A stretch of DNA of 64,000 nucleotides from Tanytarsus gracilentus (Eukaryota; Arthropoda; Insecta; Diptera; Chironomidae): the NCBI GenBank assembly GCA_038502055.1, contig JAXRKN010000044.1, forward strand, positions 8,316,501 to 8,380,500. The letters are read 5' to 3'. Under the pieces are notes generated by a model. It saw only the letters and a list, made by a program, of their open reading frames with translations. It ran no database searches and was not told the origin of the DNA. Each line of letters opens with the position of its first letter. The stretch's first letter is position 1. The translations under genes were made by a program, and so were the position numbers. Positions 39,480 to 53,889 of this stretch are shown here, one piece after another.

Positions 39480-42400
39480 TTAAATTGGGTGTAATTTAGA
39501 GAGAAATTTTGCTCTAAACTAACTAAATAGCCATGTGCCATTAAAAAGGTTGAATTTGACAATGGCATGAGGGGTTAAGTAGGAATTAACAATAATCCAT
39601 GATGATATTATTCAAATTGGGTCAAAAATTGCTCACTTATAATCCCACAAAATTATCTCGAGAGTATTTTAGTTAACAAAGGGATAAAAATTCCAAAATT
39701 TTAAAACTTTAAGAACCTAAATTTAAATTCTTTCAAAAGTTTTCCATCCCTTTTTCCCTTCGAAACTTTTTAGAACCTTCAATTCAGTTTAATTTTGCAA
39801 AATGGAAATTATTTGACAGTCATTTAATTAAATAATGGACCTTTCTCATCCACATGCGACGCAGCAAAATTTCGTTTTATTTTTATTGCACACAACAGTT
39901 TTGCATGCATGATGATTATATGATGGTTGGACATTATTATAGAGGTTAAAAATGGAGCGAAAGGTTAAGCAAATGAAATTTCCATTTTTAAACGACTTTT
40001 ATGCGTATGTGTGTGTCGCACAAATATTGATTTCATGCTCATTTTTGGTGTGACAGAGAAAAGGTGAAAATTGACCTTTAAAGTTTTCCTCCCTTCTCTA
40101 ATAGAATTTTAACATTTTACTGTATTTGTCATGAAATGTCCTTCGAGAACCCTCAAACATCTAAGCCTCTATTATGTGCCTCTTTTATTCGTTGAATGAT
40201 GGACAGAAGGATCATTGAGTGCGTTTTATAGTCGAAATTTTCATGTCGTTGTTGTTGTTGCTTCCTTTCCATTGTCCCCCACTCACTCACTCACTCTCTC
40301 TATCATTGTCGAGATAACAAACGAGAACAATGAACAATTTTCATTCAACTCCAACCCACTTTAAATTAATTATTCAAGTGCGTGTCAACGGTAATGAACG
40401 ATGAAAATGCAAATATCATAAAATTAATAGAGTTAATGTTGATTTTTGCTCGGCGCTTGGAAAAACAAAAAAATACATAAAATAAGAGGAAAAGTTCAGA
40501 ACAATATGTTCTGTTGATGGCACACAAAAGGGAACGCGACGATATTTAATGAAAGCGATATTGTGATAAAATTCAAGTCCTCGAGCTTTATCACTCATTC
40601 CGTTGCTACCATTTTATTTTTTGCTGCTGCTGTGCTTTTCCTAATGTTTTACCTCGAAAAAATTTGCATAATTGTCAATTTTCAGCTCGCATTCAATCTC
40701 TAGAGGAATTGTTGTTCATGAATATGTCAGTGAGGTGAAAAATAAATTATTCTGAATGAAGTAATGTGAATGAAGTCAATAAAATTTTAAATGTCTTATT
40801 ATAACGTTCATTTTAATTTCAAATTTTATTAGTTGAACATTTTTAGTGACGAGTTTTGATGGGAGTTAAAAAAGGTTTAGAATTTTATATCAATTTTTAT
40901 ATTTGAAAATTTTCAAAACCCTTTAAAATGCAATTCAAAATTTTAGAAGACGTTAAAATAAAAACTAATTAATTTTTTTAATTAAAAATTATTTATTTAA
41001 ATTCACTTTTTAATTTTTTCAGCTCTTTTTACAAAAAACTTTCTAAAGAACATTCGCGATGCAATTGGAATTCAAGAACAGTGAAATAACTTTCATTCCT
41101 TTCAAAAGTTCTTTAGAGTCACCCTTTTCACTGCCTTTTCTCTTTGTGAATATAAAATAAAAGAAATTTGCTTTATTTGCGTCTATTTATCGTCACATCG
41201 CCTGAAACTGCGCTCGGCATGCCTTTGCCATGAAAAAACAACAGAAGTCAAAAGAGTGAAAAATTTCCCTCACATTGTCGTTGGCGCATAATTAAATAAA
41301 AACACAATTGTTAAAATAAATTTTCCCTTTTTCTCTTTTTTGTTTTTCCTCCTGTCGATTTTTCTTACTGCGTTGTGGTATGGGAATTAAAATTTATGAT
41401 AAATGTGTGCTTTTGGCACGAAAGCGAAACGCGAGAAGGCAAAAATTTTCCCTTTCAACGAGCGGAGCCGGTATGCGTTGTTGGTTGTGTGTGGAAAACT
41501 TTTGCCTTCTTTTCTTTTCCTTCTTACACAAACATAGGAAAATGGAATCACGACTTTGGATTACGAGCGGGGTAAGAAAAAAATTAGCATTTACGTTTTA
41601 CATTATTTTCACTCCATTTTCCGTCTTAATGAGGCTTGGCTCTTTTTGCAGGCATAAATATTGATGCAAATGTGAGTTCGAATGATTTTGAATGCGTTAA
41701 AAACTTAAAATTTTCAACTAATTTTTGAAATCAAAATGTTCACTAAATGTTTCAAAATTTCCATCCCTTTTCTGAAATTCACTCTTATCGATTTTTACCT
41801 TACACTCGACTACAATGTCTCCTGCTTATGTGCGATAACAAACATATAAATTAGCGTTGGGAAGAGAGAAAAAAATTAATGGTTCAATTAAAGTGAAACT
41901 GACTAGCATATGCTCATATAAAACATTATAGTTCTTCTTATTCTTACTTTTAAAAATTCATTGGCTTGCTCTTAGAGCTCATAAGATGTGAGAAATTTTC
42001 CATGACTCTGTATATGCTCAAAACCGTTCCACCTCGAACGGCAGAAGATTAAACTTTTGAAATTTACACAGTGAAGAGGAAAAAAACTTTATCCACAAGT
42101 TCGCTTTACACTTTCCCGTTTTAAGTATTTTATGCAATATCCTTTTCACGTTTGCTAACATTTTTTTATACAGCCGCTAGTGCTCGAGGAATTTTTAAGC
42201 GATGAAGGATGACCAGAAAATTGGTTTAATATCTTTTAAAAATATATTCAAACATTTAAAATACGTTAAATTTATTAAAATTCATAAAAATCATTTTAAA
42301 TTTGCATATTTTCATCCAAAAACCTCCCAAATATTTCCTACAACTTCCATAAATGTTTTAAACTATAATTTTCCATTTGCAGCTCTCGCATAGAGCCGAA

Positions 42401-42881
42401 CGTGCAATATTATTTTCTGGCAGTTTTAAATAATGAAAAATTATGTGTTTTTTGCTGCTGCTGTTGCCTCTGAGCTGAGAGTGAGGAGAAAACTTTTAAG
42501 CAGGGCCAAAAAATCGAAATTACCATAAAAGAGGAAAAGCGAGGAAAAAAATTTATTTGAAAGTTTTTCTTGTGAATTAAGATTTTTCACTAAATGCTGT
42601 TTTCAGCTCAGCAAGAAAAATGTTGTTAAATGAAAATGTTCGAAAAGTGCTTTTAATCCAGCGAAAGAGAAATTTATTCGGGTTTTCAATAGCACGAAAA
42701 ATGAAGAAATGAAATAGAACTTGATGAATATGCGCTGCCATATTATTCCAATTTCTCTCTTCAGCTTTTTATTGTCATCGCAATTGAAAAATTTCTCTAT
42801 TGAGATTAAGTTTTTTTTGACTAATTGATATTGAAGAAATTTCACACAATGCAGAATAGAAATGAGAAATTCTTGATATAT

Positions 42882-43010
42882 TCAAGGGTGGGATGCTCGA
42901 GTGAGAAATTAAAATTATTTCAATTTTAATTAATTGAAAATAAAAATAATTTAAAATTTAATAAATTTATATTAAAAATGTCTTCAATTTTGTGCAGAGT
43001 TTCTACTCCT
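42882..43010. repeat. Weak foldback, CAAGGGGTGG family
   Basis: The left arm TCAAGGGTGGGAT (42882-42894) and right arm AGTTTCTACTCCTG (42998-43011) match only in part. About 105 bp of very AT-rich sequence lie between. Listed as a decayed copy. Confidence 0.35.
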
Positions 43011-45879
43011 GTCTTATTTCACATCATATTCGGGCAATTGTACGTTGAGCTCGCGAGTGAGACGATGATAAAGTCATTATGTCTTCATTATTTCAAGAAG
43101 AAGATTTTCTCAACTATAAAGACGCTCTTTATGGATCTTTTCTCGCCTTAGCACATTATACCTCGCATATTCCCCGGCTATTATATAATAGGGTACGATA
43201 ATGAGTCATATATGTGAGAACGAAAGAAATTAAACAATGGAGTGTTGAGTTTACACTTTTCATTAATCGTCGCTTTCGGTTCTGAGGAATTTTTTCGAGC
43301 AAACGTCGGAGAGACTTTAAAAGATTTATTGCATGCGCTACTGAAAAATATTTTTATCTTTCTTGCATATTTTCTATTATGTTGATGATTATGTGTGGCA
43401 TCATATTTCAACCCCCGATGAGAGGGAAAAATTATGAGTTGAGATCTTTAAATAATTACACAGAAATTCTCAAAGCCACAAAATGTTCTTCATGATCCTC
43501 TGGTTTCACAACTTCTCAACATTTGTTCATGCGGAAATTTCTCAAAAGTTTTGAGTCGATAAAATTGAGGGGTGGAAGCTGCCTTAAATGTTTTATTTTT
43601 CATCCGATTTGTTTATCTTAATTTTCATAATTCCATCCGCTGCAAATAAATTGTTTATATTTAAAAAAATTTCGATTGACAGCACTTGAAATTCTCTTTT
43701 GCATACATGAGAAAAAATATTTTAAAATATTTCAGCTCAATCAACTTCAATCATTTCACCATACATGCAATCATTTCACTTCAGAGAGAGATATTGGAAA
43801 AAAATATTTTTCAAGTAGCAATTCAGAGTTTAATAATAATTTTTTCATTCAATTCTTTTTTTTCTCTCTCTCACTCGACACATAAACAAATATTCAATGG
43901 AAAGGAAAGAAATGTTATTTTTAAAACGAAAAATGTCTGACAAATTGGATTTTTTCATCTTCCCAAAAAAAAATATTCATATTTGCACACGAACAAAAGA
44001 ATGCGAGAAGTGCTCACATATGGATTGCATTCATTGATATTCTCTCGTACTGCACATTTATTTGACAATGGGATTGTGAGATGTTTTTATAGTTTAGGGT
44101 ACAAATTTAATATTTTTTTAGTTCCTGCTTGAGGCGTCATTCATAGGGGTTCAGGTAGAGTTTTACCGTTTTTGTGTGTACGATAGAGTTTAATCAGGCG
44201 TAAGTTAACAATTAATCAGTTAAAATTAACATGAGAAGCTGCTTAATGTCATCCCTCTCAATGAAATGCTTTTTGAACCCCAGTTAGAGGATTAAAATTA
44301 AAAAAATTGATTAATTTATCAAATTAGGGTTGATGAAAAATTTAGATTTCTATTTTTTGAGAGGTTCAAAAAATTTTATAACTTTTTTAAAAAATTCAAA
44401 CAAAATCATTTAACAGATGAAATTATTCAAAAAAACATAAATCATTCAATAAATGCTTCATTTCCTCTAATCGCACGACTAAATTGCTTCAATTTCGATC
44501 TCATTAATTTTTTAGCTGGGCTTCCTCTCTATCGCACTAATCCAATGAACAATTTACAATGCATTTCATTCTTTCTCCCACTCAAAAACAACGCATTAGA
44601 AAATAAAAGAAATTTCTCTATGAAGTAATCATCAGAGTTGTCGATTTAGATACGCAAGAATGCGTTCACAAGAAGAAGAAATCCATTACTAACATAGAAA
44701 AAGTTCGTTTCTTTTATTCGCTTGATTTGGTTCTATAAAAGCCACTCAATCATAATGGGAATGACGAAAAAAAGAGAGAATTTATTGGAAAACAGGTATA
44801 TTGTTTTGTGTGGGGTTGCCTCTCTCCCCTTCATGTGTTTCTTCTTCTGCAATATCATTCAATTATTTATGAGTATTTCATATCCATACAATATTTACGA
44901 TCGATTGCTCGAGTCCAACGAATTGTTTCGTTCTCAATAAATGAAATGATGAAAATCCAGGAAAATTTAAGTCTATGATAAATATTAACGGATCTATAAA
45001 ATTTGACTTATTTCTATTTTTTTTTGAAACAAGAAAATCAAAAATTTGAATATTTTTAATACGTTAGAAAATCGCTTAATTCATTTTATATTTTTTAAAC
45101 TATTTCATCGACTTGTCTCAAAGTTTTCGTCAATTTTCTCTCAGTACATTCTTAAATTTTTATTTTCCAATAAATCCATGAAAATTCCTTTCAAAGATTT
45201 TTAAAAGATTTTTATTATTACTTTTTTCTAGCCTTCTTTTATGTTCTTTTCTTCACCCGTTCCGCACATTGAATTGCTTCTGAAGATTGTAAAGGTAGAA
45301 AAAAGTAATTGAATGCCATTATATTATTGTGTATGAATTTTCTTTTAGCTTTCATAAATATTTTATTGCAATAAAATGGAGAATTTTTTGGGTTAAAAAA
45401 ATGGGGTGGTTGGTTCAGGGGGTGAGTACTCATAGACTTGATCTTTACATCAACGCCTCAAGGCATATTTTGAGAAAATTTTCAAGTTAACCTCCTTCGA
45501 TATCATCAAAATTGTTGGCGAAGGAAGGAAAGGAGTCAAGTGTGAGTGAATGGCATTTGCTTGAGAACAAACTCAGAGAAAAAATCTATAAAGAGATTGT
45601 TGTATTTGATAACAATGAGAAATTTGTTTCAATGGGACTTATGGGGTTTCAGCAGCGTTTCTGAAAGGGTCGCTCGAGTGTTCTCTGCTTTGAAGCATGT
45701 TCACATACTATAAGGGGTTAGTGCTCGAATTAAATTATAACATTGAAAATGTTTTTTTTATCATACGGCAGACGTCGTTCGAGCTATTATTTGATTAAAA
45801 AATGCATTTTTAAAAAAGAAGAAATCTGATGCCAATTTCAATTAGAGCAGAAATGGCCCGCAAACAATGTACACGGGAT

Positions 45880-46110
45880 TATTAGTCAAGTACTAATTTT
45901 GTATGCACGTGACTACCATGATGTTTGGGAAAAATCTTTAGATGTTCAGCCCCGGAGTTGCAAATTGGATTATCTTATGACAACAACTGGCTTTTTGGGG
46001 TTTTCATGCACTGGTTGTTTTCATTAGAGCCGGCCTGAGTTTGCTAACAACCGCACACACATGCATTGTTCTACAACAACAACAGCTGGTCAACCCTGAG
46101 GCCTCGATTT
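45880..46110. promoter_or_regulatory. Candidate cis-regulatory block
   Basis: About 230 bp of balanced, high-complexity sequence in an AT-rich desert. Motifs seen: GGATTA twice (bicoid/Otx-type, near 45887 and 45968), an E-box in GCACGTGAC (45905-45913), a TATC GATA site, Runx-like AACCGCAC, and CAGCTG (46083-46088). The density is suggestive of an enhancer; conservation is unknown. Confidence 0.28.
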
Positions 46111-46168
46111 CATTAACAAAGCATGAACTTTAAAAACTATAACATTGATTTCTCATCATCCATGTTGT

Positions 46169-46196
46169 CAAGGGTGGAAGTGAGTTCATCCCTTTG
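46169..46196. repeat. Tight foldback related to the CAAGGGGTGG family
   Basis: TCAAGGGTGGAA and TTCATCCCTTTG face each other across only a few bases. This is either the shortest member of the family or a chance pair of arms. Confidence 0.35.
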
Positions 46197-48124
46197 CGAA
46201 AAAAAATATTCTCGGATGCCTTGCGTGATGAGAGTGTGTTTATCCTAAAATTCAATTTCCTCCTGTATATCATGCACACTCTTTGTATATTTTTAGAAGG
46301 TGAATATCCGCTGCCATAAAATAAATTTTTCAGTGCACTAAATGTGTGTCTCACATTTTTTTTCGGTTATATAAAAAGTGGCGCAGATATAATCTTTCAA
46401 TTTGCATATTTTTCTCATCAATGACTTTCACCTTTTTCCAATTTCTGATGTGTACATAGAACGCACATGGAGTTCGAGGCGTGATAACAAACTTTTAGGG
46501 TCTCGATTTTGATGAGGAAGAAGGAAAAGTTTATGGCATAAATTTAAAAAACTTTTAAAATTTAACGGTTTTTAAAATTCCCTTTTTTTCGACTCACATC
46601 TCGTTCTGCCAACACTCAATGCCAATTTTGACATTGTGTGTGCGTTTTGTGTGTTTTTCCTCTTTACAATTTTTGATGTCATCGAGTATCGCACATATCG
46701 TCTGCATGAAACAATATGCAAATTGAGGAGACAGTTTTCATTGACGTGAGATGATTTTCGTATTGTGCATATCAGTCACATTGTCGTCGCAATCCCACAT
46801 ATGCAGACAACCTTGAAGCGAACTCCTTCCGTGTGCAGACACTCTTCTTTTTGAGTGAATATAATGAGTGTAAACTGAAAGATAAAAAATGATCATTATT
46901 TACTCATTCACTGCTGTGCTCACTTCTCACTCCAGCTCTTGCGATTTTTATCTTGCGCTACTTTTTACGATTTTCAACACCCACAATCTCGCTTCCTTTT
47001 TACGTGTGATGATGATGATGTTGCGAAAAAAAGAAGAAGTAAGGGACGCGCATAACTTTTTTCCCTTCATGCCCTTAAAAAATATCATTTTTGAGTTCTT
47101 TCTGCTTTAACATTCATTTGTATTCAAATAGCGTTCATTCATGTTGCGTCTATTATGAGATCATTTTTTTCTTCTCTCTCCTTGCAGTCAGTTTTGGATG
47201 AGGTATGCGTTGGGAGTTTATGTAAACGACGTTCATAAATTTTGTTTGGAGAGTACATAAAAAATATAAAAGTAGCGTAATTTTGAAAATGAATATATTT
47301 AACGTTTTTTAAATTTAAATAATTTTCTATTTTTAATAAAAAATATTTCACTTTCAATTATAAAATTATCAAAGATTACTTTATCAACAATTCTAAATTT
47401 TATGAGTCAGTTTTTTCATAAAAATATTTCAAAAAAGTTCAGACATTTAGCAAGTAATTTTTCATTTATTTTCCCACGAAACTCAAACTATAAAAAATCC
47501 TGCCTTGTGCCAAAAACAACATCAGCACCCGAAAATAGAAGCAACAGGATTCTTTTTTCTCTCAACATCCTTGGCAATTGTCTTCTGCAGCAAAAAAAGG
47601 GCGGGCGGCAAAAGAAAAATGAGAAAATAATTTTTATTTTCGTGTAAGTGAGGCAACAAGCGCATGGGGTTGAAAGTTGCAAACTTAAAGACAAACAGAA
47701 AATTGTTTTATTACATCGACATTCATCCATCATCTCTCACCCTCTTCAAGCTTACTCGGAGTTAGGTAGTTACAACTAAAATAAGGAAATGAATGGCAAG
47801 TGCACGTAGCATAGCACGCGGGGGTGATCTTTCATTTTTAAACACACTGTAAGTGACACAAACACTGAGTAGTGGAAAAGTTAGTAATGACTTTTTGCAA
47901 ATGCCGTTGAATGGATAAAAAAAGGCAACATTATAATTACATCTCGCTCATTTCCATCATAATTCATTTCTCTGAATTTAACTGCCTTGTAAAATATGTT
48001 TGGCGGAGTGTGAGAGGGACATAAACACGTGCCACAAGCATACGTTCGTTTCAGGTCTTGTAAATGGGCGTGAATGAACTAGAAAATTGTTTAAAATTAA
48101 AAAATATTGTAATGAAAAATTGAG

Positions 48125-48220
48125 TCAAGGGGCGGAAGAATAATTATTTAAAAACTCTTTTAAAGAATTAAAAATTATTTTTAAAAGCTTTTAAATTATT
48201 TAGTAAGTTTCCACCCCTTG
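48125..48220. repeat. Short foldback, CAAGGGGTGG family (best copy)
   Basis: The left arm TCAAGGGGCGGAAGA (48126-48140) and right arm AGTTTCCACCCCTTG (48206-48220) pair over about 12 bases with one mismatch. Some 65 bp of AAATTATTTTTAAAAG-like sequence form the loop and can themselves fold. Confidence 0.65.
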
Positions 48221-50310
48221 AAAAGATTTTTTTCTTCTCTATTTCTCCTTCTTACCTCCCATATTTGATGACACGAGACTTGTCGACTACATGAAAATCA
48301 CTTTTATTAGCCCTGCCGCCGTTTCTCATTTTTTAATTAACTTTAACTGTGCATGGGCGCTGTTGCACATTCCATAGAAGCTGCTGTTGCTTGCAACGTC
48401 ACTCCTGGGAACATAAGAATTGTGCAGCACTAGTTTTTTATTAATATTTGAATCACGAGATCGCTAGAGAAGAGTGAATTTAAATAAATTGAAAAAATTA
48501 CTCACCAAGGACTCGTTTTTTTCGGTTGTGCACACAATGCTCTTCGCATAATGCATTCGAGGGATGCCGCTGTGTGATGAGCGTGCTCGTGATTGTTAAT
48601 TTTTTAGGAGAACGTAATAAAAAAACTTGCTTGCTTCTGTGCGATGTTAAATTAAAAAAAAAATGAGAGAAGGAAAGGCAAACAATGCATAAAAGTTTTA
48701 GTCTCTCACTCGCTGACGACGAGATGATGGCGGTGCTGTTGGCGGTGGAGACAACATTATGCATTCCGGCGCTTTTTGCGAATTAAATTTAATGCCCAGC
48801 TTGATGCAGTGCATTTACGATGACGAAATTTCTTCATTTGAAATGCATAAAATGTTTACAATGTGCATTTTATGGTGAAGTCTGTACTCTCTTACATAAT
48901 GCCTCGCCAAATAAAAAAATATTTGGACAAAAACACATTATACGCGCCTGTCACTGGCCAAACAATATAACAAAATAACTTTTCATACACTTATCGGTAT
49001 TTTAATGCTTTTTTGTGTAGCTCCATTTATGTGCATTGCGATTTCTTTTACAGTTGTCGTCTTGTCAGCGTCAAGAGGAGAATTTTAAATTTACTTTTTT
49101 TACGGCTCTCTTTAAGGTGACCACTGACATGGGAGGCAAAATTGAAAGGTTTTTGTTTACAATTTTTGGCAATGAGGTTAATGAGGCTCAATTGCGGATT
49201 ATGAGAGTGACCTAGAGATAATTAGGGAACCAAATTATTCCGAAACCTCGAGTAATTAGCGTGGATAAAAAAAATTAGCTTGAAAAAGTTTTTATTTGTT
49301 TTAAATTAACAAAAAAATATAAAAAATTAGCTTAAATATTTTATTAGCAAGATTCGTGACATTTTTTTATGATTCCCAAATCGAAATTGGTCGCCCTAAT
49401 TTTGAATCTCCATAAATCACAATGCGAGTTAATTTTCTTTAGCAAACAATAATTAAAATTTCACTCACACAAAAAATATTAAATAAAAAACTTTTCAACT
49501 TGACAAAATGAAAGCATAGAATTGTCGTCGAGCCTCCCATAAAGGCTATCCATAACGACAATCGCCCAAGAATCGTAAGAAAGAAATTTATTCTGTTCAC
49601 GATTCAATTTGAAATTCATAAATCATGTGAACACATTCCGAAAACAAAGGTTATTTCATCAGTCGGAGAGAGCAGAAATGGCAAGACATAAAAAATAAAT
49701 AAATTCAAGACTTTGGAGGAGGAAAAAAATGGGTGATGAAAGAGGTTCTTTTTATCGTTCTTTGCTCATGGGAAAAATGAGAGTCGGAGTGACGAGTAAA
49801 CATGAATTTATTTTTCGCTTTTTTGAGCGAGATTTGTGTGAATGTTCATGCAATAATTTCTACTCAAAATGGACCAAAAACTAGTTAAATATTTTTGAAA
49901 ACGATCTTTAAATTTTTTTATAAATTTCCATCGCTTGATTTTTATAAAATCTCCCTTCGGCATGGATTTAATTCAATTCCACTGCAGAACACCTCAATCT
50001 TGCACTTCATGAATTTTTCATGCAAATTTAAAATTCATGCTACCTGAAGAATTTTCACTTCGCATATATACAGTAGCCAGTGATGCTGTTGCTGCTCATT
50101 TCCATTATGTTGTGCCATTGATATGTACAGGCGAGTACAAAGCGAATGCCGTGTGCATTCATAACACGACAAGCGATGAAAAGTGAATAAAGAGAAGGAG
50201 CGCAAAAATCGTGCCGATGAGTGATTGTTAAATGCTCTAACATGCAGGCCAAAGAGATACACCCAAAAAAAGAGAAGAGAGACACAATTCGTACGGTTTC
50301 TTAATGTTCT

Positions 50311-50418
50311 TAAAGGGAGTGGAAACTTTGAAAAAATTTTAATAAAATATTTTATTTTAAATTTATTGAAAAAAGTTAAACACATTAAAAAATTTAAAAT
50401 CACGAGTGTCTTACCCCT
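50311..50418. repeat. Short foldback, CAAGGGGTGG family
   Basis: The left arm AAAGGGAGTGGAAACT (50312-50327) and right arm GAGTGTCTTACCCCT (50404-50418) pair imperfectly around about 75 bp of AT-rich sequence. Confidence 0.5.
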
Positions 50419-52165
50419 AGCCTCCTCCTTTCTTATTCGGCAGAAATGTTCAATGATCTGTGAAAAAGATTTTGCTTCAAGCTCTGCCGTTACCTTTTCA
50501 TTGTCGTCTTCGATATCTCTCGGCTCTTTATTATTTTTTGATGATACAATAAAAACAAAAAAGAAAAAGAAGATAACTGATGGGGAGGAGAATTGAGAAA
50601 ATTTCTATCGCTTTCGATGTACCGAAAAAAAAGAAGTGTTTAAGCAACAACACAAAAACCAATATCAACATTGAGGAAGAAGTTTTTGTAGGCGATTTTT
50701 AGGTACACGAAACTTTTGCTGCCCGCCTCCATTCGAACGCCTGAAAGTAAATGCTTGATGAAGTGTGGAAATAAAATAGAAAAACAGAATGAGAAAACTT
50801 AATGAAGCAAATTTTTGTTGAGCCGAAAATTTTCTTTTTCGATCACTCGCCACGTTTTTGAGGGTTTTGAAAAGAAAAGCCGAAAAGTTTTGTTTTGGGT
50901 GGTTTTTAAGGGTGAAGGATTTTTCAGATGAAATATTTTGAAATAACTTTTTTGGGTATTTATCAGAAAAAAAGAGAGACTGAAAAGCTTGTAATGGATT
51001 TTTAAGAGGTTTCTGAAATTGAATTTATTTTTTTTGGTAATTTAATAATTTAGGAAATATTTTTGCTCTTCATTTCGTTTTGAAAATTTTCGTCAGTTAA
51101 AAAAATTCAACAATTTATTAATAAATTTTTCTTTTCTTTTTCTAGGTAAGCACAATTTAATTCAACTAATTTTCAACTCATGGATACAACTCATAAAAAT
51201 AGTAAGTCAACAAAAAAATGCGCTTTAATACCCCAAATAGTCAAACCTCAAAAAATTACTTCCTTCTCTGCGTTCTTTTTTTCGTCATTATTGACTTCTG
51301 CAGCAATCGCTTGTATAGGCTTCAATTGAACGTGAAAAATAATTATTTTTCCATCTCAACGAGCATAAACACACAATGTACATTGGCGTTATGTGTGCAT
51401 GTTGCTGAAAACAATGGTCTGATTTTTTTTCGGGTGTAATTTATGTTAGTTTTCTCCTCCTTCTCAACATAATTGTGCTAATATATCGTCGTTAATTGAA
51501 TCCTATACCCCCCGATTTATGCTGTGAATGATCTTCCGAGGGTAAGAAATCGGAAATCGATTTTCTCCAACCATTGATTGTGGGTTAAGAAGCCATCATT
51601 GTGAGATGTCAAGTGCTTGTGTCTTTCAATTGAATTCGAATGACTCACCGTCCACATGGGCGATGACTAAATGAGATGTCACAAACAAATCGAATGGCAA
51701 AAAGAAAATATTGAGTGCGGATGTTCAATGAATAAAATTATCATATCTTTTTTTTTTCCTTTGCATTCGTGAACGACCAACGTCGTCCGTTTCCTTTTTG
51801 AATTCAAATGTACACAAAAAAAATTTCATAAAGTGAGGGGGAGAAAAATTGCGATGATATAGTTTATGACAAAGTCATGGAAAGAATGTTTATTCAACGG
51901 CGACAACGGATGAGGTCGAGTGAGCCAAAAGAGAAAAATGAAGCAAGTAGCAAGACGAACTTTTACTATTACATTAAATTCAATTTTCTTATGAATATAA
52001 ATCAATTTAAATGGCAGTCAAAGAAAAGAAGAGAAATTTCCATAAAGTTGTGCTGTGACCGTAACTTGGGAGCGGCGTAAGAGACTTAACGTTCTTAAAG
52101 GTAGTTCGTTAGGAGTTAAACTTTGTCGAGTCCGAAGATTTAAAAGATTTAACGTTAAAAATTGT

Positions 52166-52357
52166 TTTTAGTACTGAAATTTAAAAACTCTTGGAATGTG
52201 AGTTGAAGTTTTGCCGTTTGTGAGTGAAATTTAATTTTTAACGGTTTATTTAAAGAGTCGTTTTCTCTTATTTTACCAGGTTCTAAAATTTCAGTACTAA
52301 AATTATTTTTTTTTAGACTCTAAAAATTCAAATTTAAATAAACCGTTAAAAGTTAAA
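52166..52357. repeat. Two interlocked inverted repeats
   Basis: Pair A: TTAGTACTGAAATTT near 52169-52183 matches AAATTTCAGTACTAA near 52286-52300. Pair B: a run of about 21 bases around TTTTAACGGTTTATTTAAA (from 52231) matches AATAAACCGTTAAAA (near 52337-52351) and its flanks with one mismatch. The left arm of B lies inside A and its right arm outside, so the two cannot form nested stems together. The layout looks like overlapping foldback copies. Confidence 0.6.
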
Positions 52358-53220
52358 TTCAATTCAAAACCTGCACAATTTTAACTAGCACCCAACCACA
52401 TGTCACACAAAAGAATTACGTGGGCGTAAATCGATGGTCAATTGCGTGTTCAAAGAGGCTTTAACGGAATCACACAAAATGCACAATCTGCAATTTAAAT
52501 TCGATAATTTTTTTCTTGTTCTCTCTTAATGCCCAATGACATCAATCACATTTATGCCACACAAATATATTTATTAAAGCCATAATGATCCCCTTCTGAA
52601 ATCACATACATACAAGTGTTGGTAATAATAGAATTTTTATTGCCTTCATACGCATTCATATACGCGCGACAGCGATTTATGATTTATGAATCCAGCTGGA
52701 AATAGCTGTCTCGCACTCTCAAGTGCTTCGGGAACTACTTTATTTTTCGCCATAGACGCAAACAGAAAAATTTGTTTCAATTCTCGACTGAATGCGATGA
52801 TCTCATGCTGTGTGTGTGATATAAATTTTTGAAGTGCTGTGATAATTCAATTGCAAAGTCAGTGAATGGGAAAAAGGATGGTAGAGACCGACCGGCTAAT
52901 AACTATCATTTCGAAATTGTGTTAATTTTTCCTCTCTCAAGTGCTGCCGCATAATATTATCATAATAATTGGCTGTGATTCTTTGCAAAGGGGAAATGTT
53001 ACAGCTTTAAAATAATTATTTTAAATTGTTTATTGCTTTGAACGTGTATATGAGGAGATTCATCTGGGCTAATATTTGTAATATAAAAGAGGGAAGGGTG
53101 AATTATGCCGCGCATATAAATTAAAAAATTCAGCGGGTATTTAAATAATTGTGGCCTTTGCAAAGGGATGAATTTTCAATTTGTTTGTTCTGGTGAAGCG
53201 TTGGATAGATTTAAGGAATT

Positions 53221-53279
53221 TCAAGGGATGCAAATTTACGATTTGAACTCAAATTTATTTAAAACCTTTCATCCCTCGC
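53221..53279. repeat. Short foldback, CAAGGGATG variant
   Basis: TCAAGGGATGCAAA (53221-53234) faces TTTCATCCCTCG (53267-53278) across about 33 bp. Another GCAAAGGGATGAA lies just upstream at 53159-53171 as an alternative left arm. Confidence 0.5.
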
Positions 53280-53889
53280 CAACGTCATTAAAAATTTGTG
53301 AGCTCATTCCGGATTTTCTCGTCTCATTTTAAAAATTCATCTGAAATCGATTTTTCAATCTAATTTAAGTTCGATCGCTCGATTTTTTATGCATTTTGCT
53401 GGGAAGATGCTGGCATAAATTCACGAAATCATTTGCAGCTTAAAAAGCAGGAAGCAGGTCACTAATGAAAAATTTATAAAACTCTCATGCCATGACATCA
53501 TCAGATGAGGAGAGCACTGTATTTGTGCAGCATAAGGTTGTAAATTTTGTACGAAAAACCTCCAGCTTTCTCTTCCATATCGAATCATCATCATACTCTC
53601 TTCCTCGTTGTCGTCATCATCCGGTAGAATGCCAGGCGACGGTACATATGTAAAATTTATGGTAAAAGCATAAAGTGTTGTGTGTTCAGAATGTGATTTT
53701 TTAGCGATTGCGCATCGCCGTCGTGACCAGGAGTCGCTCCAGGGAATTTTTCGACATTAATTTCTAATAAAATGCGAAAGAGACCACAAAAGTTTCGGCT
53801 TCCAAATGTGTTGGGCTCATATATATGAGAAAATTATCATTTATTGCTCTCTTTAGGTCACAAAAACACAAATTTCAATTTTTATTTGA

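Noticed and set aside
43178..43191. CTATTATATAATAG palindrome as a regulatory site
   Set aside because: A 14-bp AT palindrome of this kind is easily expected by chance in DNA this AT-rich.
50035..50596. Overlapping frames of 122 and 123 codons on opposite strands
   Set aside because: Both lack domains and have compositions expected from AT-rich DNA. The plus-strand frame overlaps a foldback repeat, and neither is preceded by a promoter or splice context that stands out.
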